From an uncultured Bacteroidales bacterium (GTDB taxonomy: Bacteria > Bacteroidota > Bacteroidia > Bacteroidales > UBA3824): DNA of 6,651 nucleotides. Below, piece by piece: positions 1 through 6,651 of this stretch (positions are counted from its first letter, which is position 1; the number at the start of each line of letters is the position of its first letter). The DNA lies in assembly GCA_937877455.1 (NCBI GenBank), contig CALFIU010000150.1:1-6651 (forward strand). Direction: 5' to 3'. The notes beneath the pieces are model-generated. The model ran no database searches. It was not told the DNA's origin and worked only from the letters and a program-made list of their open reading frames with translations. Made by a program: the position numbers and the translations under genes.

Positions 1-2
1 TT

Positions 3-1343
3 TCAATTCCCCACCGCCTGACGATACTTCACCAACGCCATTTGATATTCGATTTTGGCATCGGTGAGGGCGTCGAGGGCTTGACGGTGCTGTTGTTCGG
101 CTTGGAGAAGGTCGCTCATTGTTGACGTGCCGACACGGTAGTAATCTTGGTTGAGACGGAGGTTCTCCTCAGATTGCGACACCGTTTCGGTGGCGATGTC
201 GAGTTGCCGGCGGGCATCGTTGACGGCGTTGAGACAGTTGTCCATGTTGATAATCAGTAGTTCACGGGTGTTGTCGCGCTGAGTGCGGGCGTTGTCGAGC
301 GCAATCTCCTGACGTTTGGTGGCGTGAGAGCCGCCCCACCAGCCACTGATTGGAACGTTGGCAGTGGCGAAAATCATACCGAAATTGTTGTTGGTCTCCA
401 TCAGACGCATCGCCGTGTAGCCCGCGCCAACAGCCACTGTGGGAAGATTTTTGCCGACGGACATCTTTTTCTGCAACTCAGCGGCATTGACATTGGCATC
501 CAAAAGTCGATATTCTGTTGTGTTTTCAACGGCTTGATTGTGGTCTATCGACATGGAAAAATCGGGCAGCGAATCCGTCGGCTCGGCAACGTCGAAACCG
601 TCGGCACTTTTGCCAACCTTATTTGCGAGAAGTCGGCGCGTGAGGTCGAGACCGTTTTCAATCTGAATACGCGACTTATTGATTTCGTTGATTTTGATTT
701 TCACTTGCAAAAGGTCGTTTTTGATTGCGACACCGGCTTTTTCGGCAGCGGCAACATCCGATTCGAGCCTTTTAAGAAGTTCGCTGACGGCATCGATGGT
801 TTTGAGTTTTTCTTTCAACGACACCAACTGCCAATAATATTGTTCAACGCTCATTTCGGTCTGATTCTTAGAAAGTTGGAGTTGAAGTTCGCTTGCCGTT
901 ACGCCAATATCCGCCAAACGGTTGCCGTTGACAATCTGTCCGCCTGCAAAAACGGGCTGAACGGCTGAAATTGAGGCTATTGCGCCGCCGTCCAAAGCAC
1001 CGACCGAAATGTTTTCGGGTATTGATTGCAACATCTGTGGCGGCAAAACCGTTGACAGACCAGCGGCAAGTTCGGGCGAAAGGACATCGGAAGTGTTGAT
1101 GTCCATTTTCACCATGTCGTCGCTCGACTTGAACGCAAAAGCCGTTGCCGAAACCTGCGGAAAATAGTTGGTGAACGCCTCTTTTTTCTGTTGACGCGCC
1201 GCCTCGATGTTGTTTCGGGCAGTAAGCATTTCCGCACTGCTGTCGGTGGCGAGTTTTTTGAGTTCGTCGAGCGTGTAAGCCGTCTGCGCCGACACCACAC
1301 CCGCAAACAGCAAAATTGTTATTATGGATAATATCTTTTTCAT
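3..1343 (-). CDS. TolC-family outer-membrane efflux channel protein
   Basis: This is the outer-membrane channel of the tripartite pump, forming a trimeric beta-barrel and periplasmic alpha-barrel through which substrate leaves the cell. It is 446 aa, normal for the outer-membrane efflux protein family. Residues 1-19 are a signal peptide (MKKILSIITILLFAGVVSA, then QTAYT). The duplicated TolC fold is visible: the first repeat carries the strand signature QPVF (129-132) after the membrane strand near 119-132. The second carries NVPISGW (329-335), followed by long coiled-coil helices and the typical YRVGTSTMSDLLQAEQ segment (402-417). The ATG at 1343 is preferred over an in-frame TTG at 1361 because it begins exactly at the signal peptide and follows an A9-G tract that can serve as a Bacteroidota-type start region. 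It is the last gene of the operon, 28 bp behind the permease. The stop codon lies 2 bp from the window edge, so no terminator can be seen. Confidence 0.95.
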   Translation of the reverse strand: MKKILSIITILLFAGVVSAQTAYTLDELKKLATDSSAEMLTARNNIEAARQQKKEAFTNYFPQVSATAFAFKSSDDMVKMDINTSDVLSPELAAGLSTVLPPQMLQSIPENISVGALDGGAIASISAVQPVFAGGQIVNGNRLADIGVTASELQLQLSKNQTEMSVEQYYWQLVSLKEKLKTIDAVSELLKRLESDVAAAEKAGVAIKNDLLQVKIKINEINKSRIQIENGLDLTRRLLANKVGKSADGFDVAEPTDSLPDFSMSIDHNQAVENTTEYRLLDANVNAAELQKKMSVGKNLPTVAVGAGYTAMRLMETNNNFGMIFATANVPISGWWGGSHATKRQEIALDNARTQRDNTRELLIINMDNCLNAVNDARRQLDIATETVSQSEENLRLNQDYYRVGTSTMSDLLQAEQQHRQALDALTDAKIEYQMALVKYRQAVGN

Positions 1344-1353
1344 CTTTTTTTTT

Positions 1354-1374
1354 ATTGTCAATTGTCAATTTTCA
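1354..1374. repeat. Three-unit heptamer repeat in the permease-channel gap
   Basis: ATTGTCA, ATTGTCA and ATTTTCA follow each other at a 7-bp period; on the mRNA strand these read TGAAAAT, TGACAAT, TGACAAT. The third plus-strand unit contains the TGA stop of the permease (1372-1374). The gap continues with an A9 tract directly in front of the channel start codon. The unit is related to the AATTNNN heptamers of the other gap in this operon. Confidence 0.7.
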
Positions 1375-4300
1375 ATTGTTCTCCACCGCCTCTTCCTTTG
1401 CGCGTTTTTGTGCGCTTTTGCCAAGGACGACGGCGTATGCCACGGGCAAGACTGTGAGGATGAAGAACATCGTTATGATTGTTCCGTAGAAAATCACACT
1501 TCCCATCGGTCCCCAAAGGCTGCTGTTGCTGATAATCATTGACACAACGCCCATCGAAGCCGCCGCCGAGGTGAGGAAAATCGGTCTCATTCGACGTTTT
1601 GCGCTAAGGTGGATTGCTTCTTCGGGCGATAGTTTTTCGGTAGTGCGGAGTTCTTCGGCATAGTCGTACATGATGATTGCGTTCCTTACGAGAATGCCCA
1701 TCAACGAAATGAAACCGAGGAAACATGTCATCGTCATTGATCCGTGCATATAAATGCCAACCGCAGTGCCAAAGAAACAGAGCGACAGACTCACCAACAA
1801 AAGCATTGGCGTTGTGGTGCGCTTGTAGTGGTAAATCAAGAGGAAGAAGATAATTGCCACAGCAATTATCAACGCCGAAATAAGAGTTGGCAAGTTGCTG
1901 TTGTTTTCGGCAATTTCGCCGCCCCACGTCATTGTAACGCCTTCGGGCAGAGCATATTTGGCGAGTTCATTCTGCAACGCCATCGTTACTTGTGTACAGT
2001 TGAGGTCTTCGCGCACTTCGCTCATGATGGTAACGGTGCGTATGCCGTTGCGATGGCTAATCTGCCCTTCGCTCCATTCGGCATCGATGTCCGCAATCTG
2101 ACGGAGCGGCACTTGACGCAATCCGCCCTCTGCCGAAATCAATTGATTTTCAAGGCTTTCTCTATCGCTCTTGTCGGCAATGGTGCTTTTTAGGCAGACG
2201 CTCACGGGATAATCGCCCTGCCAAATTGTCGCAATCGGAATGCCCGAAGCATTGTAACGCATTGCCATAGCGAGTTCCACCGACGCGGGCGCAATGCCAA
2301 GGCGAGAGGCTTTTTGCGGGTCGATTTTTATCTTTGTCGATTGCAAAGGCTCGTTGAGATCGTTGCGCACGAGTTTCAGGCGGTGGTCTTGACGGAGGGT
2401 TTTGGTGAGCGAATCGGCAACACATTTAAGAGTGTTGAGATTGCCGCCCGAAAGCCTGATTTCTATCGGGTTGGCCTCCGCGCCGTAGCTCAATTGCTTG
2501 AACCTGACGTATGCTTCGGGAATCGATTCTTCAAACCGTGGCTTGTATTCCGCCAGCATCGCCTCAGTTGCCTTTGGCGAAACGGTGTTGACGATAAACT
2601 GCGCATAGTTTTCGCCGCCAAACTGAGGTGCATACACGGTGTGGAACCTCGGCGACGAACCGCCTTTGAACGAGGCAATCGACACCACGCGGTCGTCTTG
2701 ATGAAGAATATTTTCGAGACTGTCGGCGAGTGCTGCCGTGCGGTCTATCGACGTGCCGGTAGGGAGGTAGATTTCCACTGCAAACTGGTTGCGTTCTGCC
2801 AATGGCATAAGGCGTTGAGGCATTTTCATAAGAATCATCGCCGCTGCTATCACACTTACAAAAGCCGTTACTATGACGGTCTTTTTATGAAGAAAACACC
2901 AGTCGATTATTTTGTCGTAAATATTTTGCAAAAAGTCGAGTATGCGCGAAGTGTGCTCTGCATTTTCTTTTTTGATAAACCAAAATTGCAAGAACGGCAC
3001 AAGCAAAACCGCCACAAACAGCGACACCAAAAGCACAATGCTAATCGCCCACGGGAAAGTCTGCAAAGTGTCGTTGAACGAGCCTTTGGTGGTAATCAAA
3101 AACGGGAAAAACGTTATCGAAATCGCGAGCGTAGCCGTCAAAACCGACGGGAAAAAGTGCGTTGCGCTGTATATTGCCGAATGCCATCGCGATGTGCCTT
3201 CTTTCATTTTCTCGACGTAAGCATCAATTATGACGATAGAATTGTCCACAATCATTCCGAGCGTCGTAATGAGTGCGGCGAGCGTTACGGTATTGAGTTC
3301 GATGTCGAAAGCGTAATAAAGACCGAGCGATATGAAAATCGAAATCGGTATCGTAGCCGCCGCCACCAGTGCCACGCGCATCGGCATAAGTAGCACAACC
3401 ACAATGATTACCGCAACAATCGCAATCAAAAGTTCTTCGAGGAACGACACCACCGAATCCTTCACCACTTTGGCTTGGTCGGTGATGCGAAACATCTTAA
3501 CGTCGTCGGGCAAAGACGGTTCAAAATTGTCGAGCACCTTGTAAACCTCCTCGCCCATGTCGGTGATGCTGCGGCCGCTTTTGAGTTCGATGCTCAGGAC
3601 GATACATTTGACGCCGTTGTTGGTAACAAACGAGGTCAATTTGGGATATTCGCGCCTGATTTCGGCAATGTCTTTGAGTCTGACGATGTTACCGACGGGA
3701 CTACTATAAACTATTGTCTCCTCAATGTCGCTTACAAGGTTGATAGACTGCGAGATATACACCGGCGAATTGTACGTGCCATTTTTGAGCGTTCCCGCCG
3801 TGGTAACAAAGTTTTTGGAAAGCAAAGTTGCCGCCACAAGATTGTCCGAAATGCCGTATTTGGCTATTTTGTTGTAATCGAGATAGACCGAAATTTGCTC
3901 GTGCTGAGTTCCGCTAACTGTCATTCTGCCAACGCTTTCGATGGTTCGCAGGCTGTCCATCAAGTCGTTGGCATAATCTTGAAGTTCGCGGTAAGTCTTG
4001 TCTTGGGATTCCATCGTAACGAGCAACGCCGACGTGTCGCCAAAATCGTCGTTGACCACCACCGCCAGCACGCCCGACGGCAGCGACGATTTGAAAGCGT
4101 TGACACCGTGCTTGAATTTTGCCCAAAATTCGTCCTTGTCTTTGAGGTCTTCGTTGAGTTCCACTTGTACGATAACCATGCCATCGCGCGAAAAAGATTT
4201 GGTCTTCGCCTTGTTGACCTCTTTGTATGTAAAAATGTAATTTTCGAGCGGACGTGTTAGTTGTTCCTCCACTTCGATTGCCGTCTTGCCCGGATACACA

Positions 4301-4458
4301 GCCACCACAACTCCCTGACGGATAGTGATATTCGGGAACTCATTTTTGTTGATGCTGTAAAGTCCGTAAATACCAAAAACAATCAGCACAACAGTAACGA
4401 GCATTACAATCTGTCGGTAATGCATCGCCGATTCCACTATATTTCGTTTCTTTTCCAC
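1372..4458 (-). CDS. RND-family efflux transporter permease subunit (AcrB/HAE-1-like)
   Basis: This is the inner-membrane pump subunit, a proton-driven antiporter working as a trimer. Its 1028 aa and its layout match the AcrB type. TM1 is near 16-35 and is followed by a periplasmic porter domain. TM2-TM6 lie near 337-495, TM7 near 526-544, then a second porter domain, then TM8-TM12 near 859-1011. The TM4 motif is GMIVDNSIVIID (401-412), so D405 matches AcrB D407 but the second Asp of the pair is N406. In TM10, GILVRNAII (921-929) has R925 where AcrB has K940. The start is GTG; the next in-frame ATG (4423-4425) would remove the N-terminal segment NIVESAMHYRQIV, typical of these Bacteroidota permeases. 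It lies 88 bp behind the adaptor and 28 bp ahead of the channel gene. The HAE-1 (drug or amphiphile) type is more likely than the metal type, but the substrate cannot be inferred. Confidence 0.96.
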   Translation of the reverse strand: MEKKRNIVESAMHYRQIVMLVTVVLIVFGIYGLYSINKNEFPNITIRQGVVVAVYPGKTAIEVEEQLTRPLENYIFTYKEVNKAKTKSFSRDGMVIVQVELNEDLKDKDEFWAKFKHGVNAFKSSLPSGVLAVVVNDDFGDTSALLVTMESQDKTYRELQDYANDLMDSLRTIESVGRMTVSGTQHEQISVYLDYNKIAKYGISDNLVAATLLSKNFVTTAGTLKNGTYNSPVYISQSINLVSDIEETIVYSSPVGNIVRLKDIAEIRREYPKLTSFVTNNGVKCIVLSIELKSGRSITDMGEEVYKVLDNFEPSLPDDVKMFRITDQAKVVKDSVVSFLEELLIAIVAVIIVVVLLMPMRVALVAAATIPISIFISLGLYYAFDIELNTVTLAALITTLGMIVDNSIVIIDAYVEKMKEGTSRWHSAIYSATHFFPSVLTATLAISITFFPFLITTKGSFNDTLQTFPWAISIVLLVSLFVAVLLVPFLQFWFIKKENAEHTSRILDFLQNIYDKIIDWCFLHKKTVIVTAFVSVIAAAMILMKMPQRLMPLAERNQFAVEIYLPTGTSIDRTAALADSLENILHQDDRVVSIASFKGGSSPRFHTVYAPQFGGENYAQFIVNTVSPKATEAMLAEYKPRFEESIPEAYVRFKQLSYGAEANPIEIRLSGGNLNTLKCVADSLTKTLRQDHRLKLVRNDLNEPLQSTKIKIDPQKASRLGIAPASVELAMAMRYNASGIPIATIWQGDYPVSVCLKSTIADKSDRESLENQLISAEGGLRQVPLRQIADIDAEWSEGQISHRNGIRTVTIMSEVREDLNCTQVTMALQNELAKYALPEGVTMTWGGEIAENNSNLPTLISALIIAVAIIFFLLIYHYKRTTTPMLLLVSLSLCFFGTAVGIYMHGSMTMTCFLGFISLMGILVRNAIIMYDYAEELRTTEKLSPEEAIHLSAKRRMRPIFLTSAAASMGVVSMIISNSSLWGPMGSVIFYGTIITMFFILTVLPVAYAVVLGKSAQKRAKEEAVENN

Positions 4459-4464
4459 TTTTTT

Positions 4465-4520
4465 AATTACGAATTATGAATTACGAATTACGAATTATGA
4501 ATTACGAATTGAGAATTTAT
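4465..4520. repeat. Tandem heptamer array AATTNNN in the adaptor-permease gap
   Basis: Eight consecutive 7-bp units start with AATT. In plus-strand order they are AATTACG, AATTATG, AATTACG, AATTACG, AATTATG, AATTACG, AATTGAG and AATTTAT. The array ends 6 bp upstream of the GTG start of the permease, so it occupies the translation-initiation region of that mRNA. Short heptamer repeats of this kind are a known class of intergenic repeat in several bacterial groups; here they are non-coding. Confidence 0.85.
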
Positions 4521-4552
4521 AGTTATCGATTCGTAATTCTTAATTCTCAATT
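4486..4552 (-). other. Two alternative hairpins between adaptor and permease genes
   Basis: GAATTACGAAT (4499-4509) pairs perfectly with ATTCGTAATTC (4529-4539). After one mismatch the stem continues through 4492-4497 with 4541-4546. A second perfect 11-bp stem is AATTGAGAATT (4507-4517) with AATTCTCAATT (4542-4552). The two stems share bases 4507-4509 and also compete for the 4542-4546 strand, so they exclude one another. Neither is GC-rich or followed by a T-tract in the transcript, so this is not a standard terminator. A role in mRNA processing or in translation of the permease is possible but unproven. Confidence 0.5.
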
Positions 4553-4559
4553 TTCAATT
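4532..4559. repeat. Heptamer array in opposite orientation, overlapping the adaptor stop codon
   Basis: Four 7-bp units (CGTAATT, CTTAATT, CTCAATT, TTCAATT) are the reverse-complement form of the neighbouring AATTNNN array. Read in the mRNA direction they are AATTGAA, AATTGAG, AATTAAG and AATTACG. The last codons and the TGA stop (4547-4549) of the adaptor lie within them, so the repeat contributes the last residues (Ile-Glu-Asn) of the protein. Confidence 0.8.
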
Positions 4560-5578
4560 ACCTTCATTCCATTCGACACTTTTTGTGCGCCTTGTGCGAT
4601 GATTTTGTCGCCATCGTTAAGTCCGCTGCCTACAATCACCTTGTCGCCAAAATTGCCGGCGATTGAGATGTAGGCTTTTTGGGCGGTTTCGTTGTTGACG
4701 GTCCACACAAAAGGCTTGTTGTCGCTGTCTATCTGAACAATATTAGCGTCAACGGTAACGGCTTTTGACGCAGCACTTTGGTTGGCATCAATCAAAGCCG
4801 CACTACAAATCATACCGGGCAAAAGTTCACGGTTTGGGTTAGCGATTTCGGCCTTGACGGTGTAGGAGCGCGACAGAGGGTCGGCGGTGATTCCTTTTTC
4901 GGTGATTGAAGCGTTGAAAATCTTGTTGTCCAAAGCCGCGACTGTGATTTCTACCTGTTGTCCATTTTTGATGTCCGAAATTTCTCCTTCGGGAACACTG
5001 AAACTTGTCTTAACCTTGTCAATATGAACAATTTTGACAATCGGCACGCCCGGTGCGGCATTTTGACCAGCCTCCGCCATTTTGTCGGCGACGTAACCCG
5101 AAGTTGGCGAATACAACTTAGTATCGGTCAGCGATTTGTGCGCTATTTGTTCCATTGAGACGGCCTGTTTTACTTGTGTCTGGACTTCAATCCATTTGAT
5201 TTCGGAAAGCGAGCCGGCATCGTAAAGTTGCTTCATACGCTTTTCGGCATCAAGAGCCTGTTCCTTCGACGCTTTGGCGGCTTCGTAGGCGTTTTGAGCC
5301 GAGATTGGGTCGATTTCGGCTATCAACTGACCTTTTGTTACCGTCTGTCCTACCGATACATAGATTTTGCCGATGGTACCGGCAGAGGCAAAACTGAGAG
5401 CCGTACCGCCAGTTTCTTCTATTGTGGCAGAATAGGTTCGAGAATTTTCGAGCGACGTTTTATGTACTGTCAATGTTTTGACCTTCACCACTTTGGGTGT
5501 TGAGTGTTCAACATTCTGCGGCTCGTTGCACGCTGTCAGAACCGTCAGAATCAATAATGCAATGTGTTTTGGTTTCAT
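4547..5578 (-). CDS. Efflux RND periplasmic adaptor subunit (HlyD/AcrA-type membrane fusion lipoprotein)
   Basis: This is the periplasmic adaptor bridging the RND permease and the outer-membrane channel. It has 343 aa, slightly short for the family. The N-terminus MKPKHIALLILTVLTACNE is a lipoprotein signal with lipobox LTAC and lipidated Cys17. Residues about 60-92 (GTIGKIYVSVGQTVTKGQLI) and about 152-182 (YSPTSGYVADKMAEAGQNA) are the two halves of a lipoyl/biotinyl-like domain. They flank a short alpha-helical hairpin at about 93-150. A beta-barrel domain follows (about 190-265, including the conserved LLPGM at 252-256) and then a membrane-proximal domain (about 270-340). The ATG at 5578 is chosen because it starts the signal sequence; an in-frame TTG at 5629 would add 17 residues ahead of it and spoil the lipoprotein signal. 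It is the first gene of the pump operon and is transcribed divergently from the AraC-type regulator. Confidence 0.95.
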   Translation of the reverse strand: MKPKHIALLILTVLTACNEPQNVEHSTPKVVKVKTLTVHKTSLENSRTYSATIEETGGTALSFASAGTIGKIYVSVGQTVTKGQLIAEIDPISAQNAYEAAKASKEQALDAEKRMKQLYDAGSLSEIKWIEVQTQVKQAVSMEQIAHKSLTDTKLYSPTSGYVADKMAEAGQNAAPGVPIVKIVHIDKVKTSFSVPEGEISDIKNGQQVEITVAALDNKIFNASITEKGITADPLSRSYTVKAEIANPNRELLPGMICSAALIDANQSAASKAVTVDANIVQIDSDNKPFVWTVNNETAQKAYISIAGNFGDKVIVGSGLNDGDKIIAQGAQKVSNGMKVIEN

Positions 5579-5602
5579 CTTTCGTATTATTATTTCACGC
5601 TG

Positions 5603-5630
5603 CAAAATTGACGATTCTTTACGTGTCAAT
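5603..5630 (-). promoter_or_regulatory. Weak candidate promoter for the efflux operon
   Basis: On the minus strand CAATTTTG (5610-5603) differs from the Bacteroides -7 consensus TAnnTTTG only at the first base. An ATTG (5630-5627) upstream could be the -33 element, but the spacer of 16 bp is short. It is the best match between the adaptor start and the regulator promoter. A poor core promoter next to a possible AraC site would fit activator-dependent expression, but this is inference. Confidence 0.35.
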
Positions 5631-5634
5631 GGTG

Positions 5635-5667
5635 TCCTTTTTTGGATTGATTTTGGTCAAAAAAGGA
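5635..5667. promoter_or_regulatory. Perfect 10-bp inverted repeat, candidate operator in the divergent intergenic region
   Basis: TCCTTTTTTG (5635-5644) and CAAAAAAGGA (5658-5667) are exact reverse complements separated by 13 bp. Inside, TTTGG occurs at 5641-5645 and again at 5652-5656, 11 bp apart, about one helical turn. The repeat lies just upstream of the candidate -33 element of the efflux operon and about 40 bp upstream of that of the regulator. AraC-family proteins insert two HTH motifs into neighbouring major grooves, so this is a plausible binding site for the divergent regulator. No protein-binding evidence is available from sequence alone. Confidence 0.4.
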
Positions 5668-5674
5668 GATGGGG

Positions 5675-5698
5675 ATTTTTAGGACATTTTTTATGACA
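5675..5698. repeat. Imperfect direct repeat, possible second regulator site
   Basis: ATTTTTAGGACA (5675-5686) and ATTTTTTATGACA (5686-5698) form a direct repeat with an offset of 11-12 bp. The GGACA at 5682-5686 is the reverse complement of the TGTCC at 5633-5637 at the edge of the nearby inverted repeat. This may be part of one larger operator region between the two divergent promoters. In such AT-rich DNA chance similarity is a real possibility. Confidence 0.25.
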
Positions 5699-5706
5699 GA
5701 TGGAAT

Positions 5707-5736
5707 ATTGGAGAAGGAAGAAATGATGTAATTTTG
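5707..5736 (+). promoter_or_regulatory. Bacteroidota-type promoter for the AraC-family gene
   Basis: TAATTTTG at 5729-5736 matches the Bacteroides -7 consensus TAnnTTTG exactly. A partial -33 element, ATTG, lies at 5707-5710 with an 18-bp spacer. Transcription would then begin near 5742-5745, leaving a short leader of about 20-25 nt before the ATG at 5766. The match is seen in the sequence; activity is inferred. Confidence 0.6.
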
Positions 5737-5765
5737 TCCCGTTGAATTATAAAACGCTTAAAAAT

Positions 5766-6651
5766 ATGGATATTCAGAGCAACGACATCAAAAACATAAC
5801 CATAACAGATTCACCGTCAATTGGTAACGAGATTTTCAGCGATGACGAACTAATGGTCTGCGACAACATCAGCAAATATCCCGACATATCGGCAGCGCGT
5901 CCCGATTTCAATATCGCCGTAATTTGCAAGGCTGGACACGCCGAGGCGGATTTCAACGGCAAGAGGTTGACAATCAACAGCAAGCAAGTTTGCGTGTGTC
6001 GTAGCGGTGTAATTATTAGCAACATAATGATAACACCCGATTTTGGGTGCGAGATGATTTTCGTCAGCGACAAACTTTTGGCGGAGGTGCTCAAAGCGCA
6101 GTTGCCGATTTGGACAAAGGCTTTTTATCCAAATCCCGTGCTTGTTTTCGACGACAATGTGCAGCATATCAGCCTCACAGAGGAACTCCACATGATTTTT
6201 GCCAACAGCAAGTCGCCATACAAGAAAGAAATCATACTCTGCATGTTGCGGGCGGGATTCTTGATGATGGCGGAACTTTTGGAACAAATATCGTTGCGCA
6301 AACGAAGTGAGGGATTTTCTCATACGGAAGTTGTGTTTCAGAGTTTTATGGAACTTCTCAGCCGCCGCAAAGTCAAGAAATCGGAAGTCGGTTCGTATGC
6401 CGACGAGTTGTGTGTCAGTGCCAAATATCTTACTTCGGTGTGCGTACAGCAAAGCGGCCGCAGCGCAGTTGATTGGATTAATCAGTTTGTGATGGACGAT
6501 GTGGCGCATTACCTCAAAAACACAGAACTTTCGATGAAGGAAATTTCCGAACAACTCGGTTTTGCAAACCACTCGTTTTTTGGCAAATACGTCAAGGCGC
6601 AAGTCGGCACAAGTCCGGCAGAATACCGAAAGCGGCTTAGAGGGAAAGAGT
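5766..6651 (+). CDS. AraC/XylS-family transcriptional regulator (3' end cut by the window edge)
   Basis: This is a probable regulator of the divergent pump operon. 295 codons plus one base are visible and no stop is reached. The C-terminal domain is a clear AraC double helix-turn-helix: the first HTH is near 206-231 (SYADELCVSAKYLTSVCVQQ) and the second near 256-281 (MKEISEQLGFANHSFFGKYV). It is followed by the family signature GTSPAEYRKR (281-290), so almost nothing of the domain can be missing. The N-terminal ~180 residues contain a cupin-like beta-rich stretch (about 48-100) and then a mostly helical linker, as in many AraC sensors; no ligand can be named. The start is well fixed, since an in-frame TGA sits at 5724-5726 and a promoter -7 box ends 29 bp upstream of the ATG. 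Eight cysteines are present, including a CVC pair at 76-78. Control of the pump is inferred from position only. Confidence 0.93.
   Translation, partial: MDIQSNDIKNITITDSPSIGNEIFSDDELMVCDNISKYPDISAARPDFNIAVICKAGHAEADFNGKRLTINSKQVCVCRSGVIISNIMITPDFGCEMIFVSDKLLAEVLKAQLPIWTKAFYPNPVLVFDDNVQHISLTEELHMIFANSKSPYKKEIILCMLRAGFLMMAELLEQISLRKRSEGFSHTEVVFQSFMELLSRRKVKKSEVGSYADELCVSAKYLTSVCVQQSGRSAVDWINQFVMDDVAHYLKNTELSMKEISEQLGFANHSFFGKYVKAQVGTSPAEYRKRLRGKE

Noticed and set aside
1345..1353. T9 tract as a terminator between permease and channel genes
   Set aside because: On the transcribed strand it is an A9 tract directly before the start codon, with no GC-rich stem, and fits a translation start region better.
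1344..1361. Upstream TTG start for the channel protein
   Set aside because: The extra residues are encoded by the A-rich tract and heptamer repeat; the ATG at 1343 starts a normal signal peptide.
2314..3393. Long plus-strand open frame (359 codons) opposite the permease gene, with similar ones at 3475-4260 and 324-968
   Set aside because: They lie antisense to clearly conserved pump genes, their translations are rich in Arg, His and Cys with no recognisable domain, and the permease reading frame fully explains the DNA.
4465..4559. CRISPR-like array
   Set aside because: Units are 7 bp, directly adjacent, without unique spacers and without cas genes nearby.
5579..5629. Upstream TTG start that would lengthen the adaptor by 17 residues
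   Set aside because: It would put a charged stretch before the lipoprotein signal peptide and overlap the candidate promoter; the ATG at 5578 starts the signal exactly.
5635..5667. Rho-independent terminator
   Set aside because: The stem is AT-rich and sits between two divergent gene starts, where no transcript is expected to end.
5850..6602. Minus-strand open frame of 250 codons opposite the regulator gene
   Set aside because: The plus strand encodes an unmistakable AraC-type DNA-binding domain over the same bases; the antisense product matches no family I recognise.

Overview
The window is most likely chromosomal DNA of a member of the Bacteroidota, probably the order Bacteroidales. Three things point there: the protein families, a good match to the Bacteroides-type -7 promoter element (TAnnTTTG) upstream of the rightmost gene, and A-rich translation starts without a clear Shine-Dalgarno sequence. 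The coding parts are of moderate GC content and the gaps between genes are strongly AT-rich.

Layout: about 84% of the window is a three-gene minus-strand operon for a tripartite RND efflux pump. In transcription order it holds a lipoprotein periplasmic adaptor (5578 to 4547), an inner-membrane RND permease of 1028 aa (4458 to 1372), and a TolC-like outer-membrane channel (1343 to 3). A 187-bp divergent intergenic region (5579-5765) separates it from a plus-strand AraC/XylS-family regulator. That gene starts at 5766 and is still open at the right edge (295 codons seen, already past the usual end of the C-terminal DNA-binding domain).

How the parts work together: adaptor, permease and channel would form an envelope-spanning, proton-driven export machine. 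The divergent AraC-type gene is the obvious candidate regulator. The shared intergenic region holds a perfect 10-bp inverted repeat and an 11-12 bp-spaced direct repeat that could be its binding sites. The transported substrate cannot be read from the sequence.

The most unusual part is the non-coding DNA inside the operon. Both gaps consist largely of 7-bp tandem repeats of the form AATTNNN. In the adaptor-permease gap they form arrays in opposite orientation that can fold into competing hairpins just upstream of a GTG-started permease gene. The stop codons of all three pump genes lie in the same AATTGA context. I see no defence, mobile or CRISPR element, no RNA gene, and no clearly new system; apart from the repeats and the regulatory region this looks like an ordinary efflux locus.
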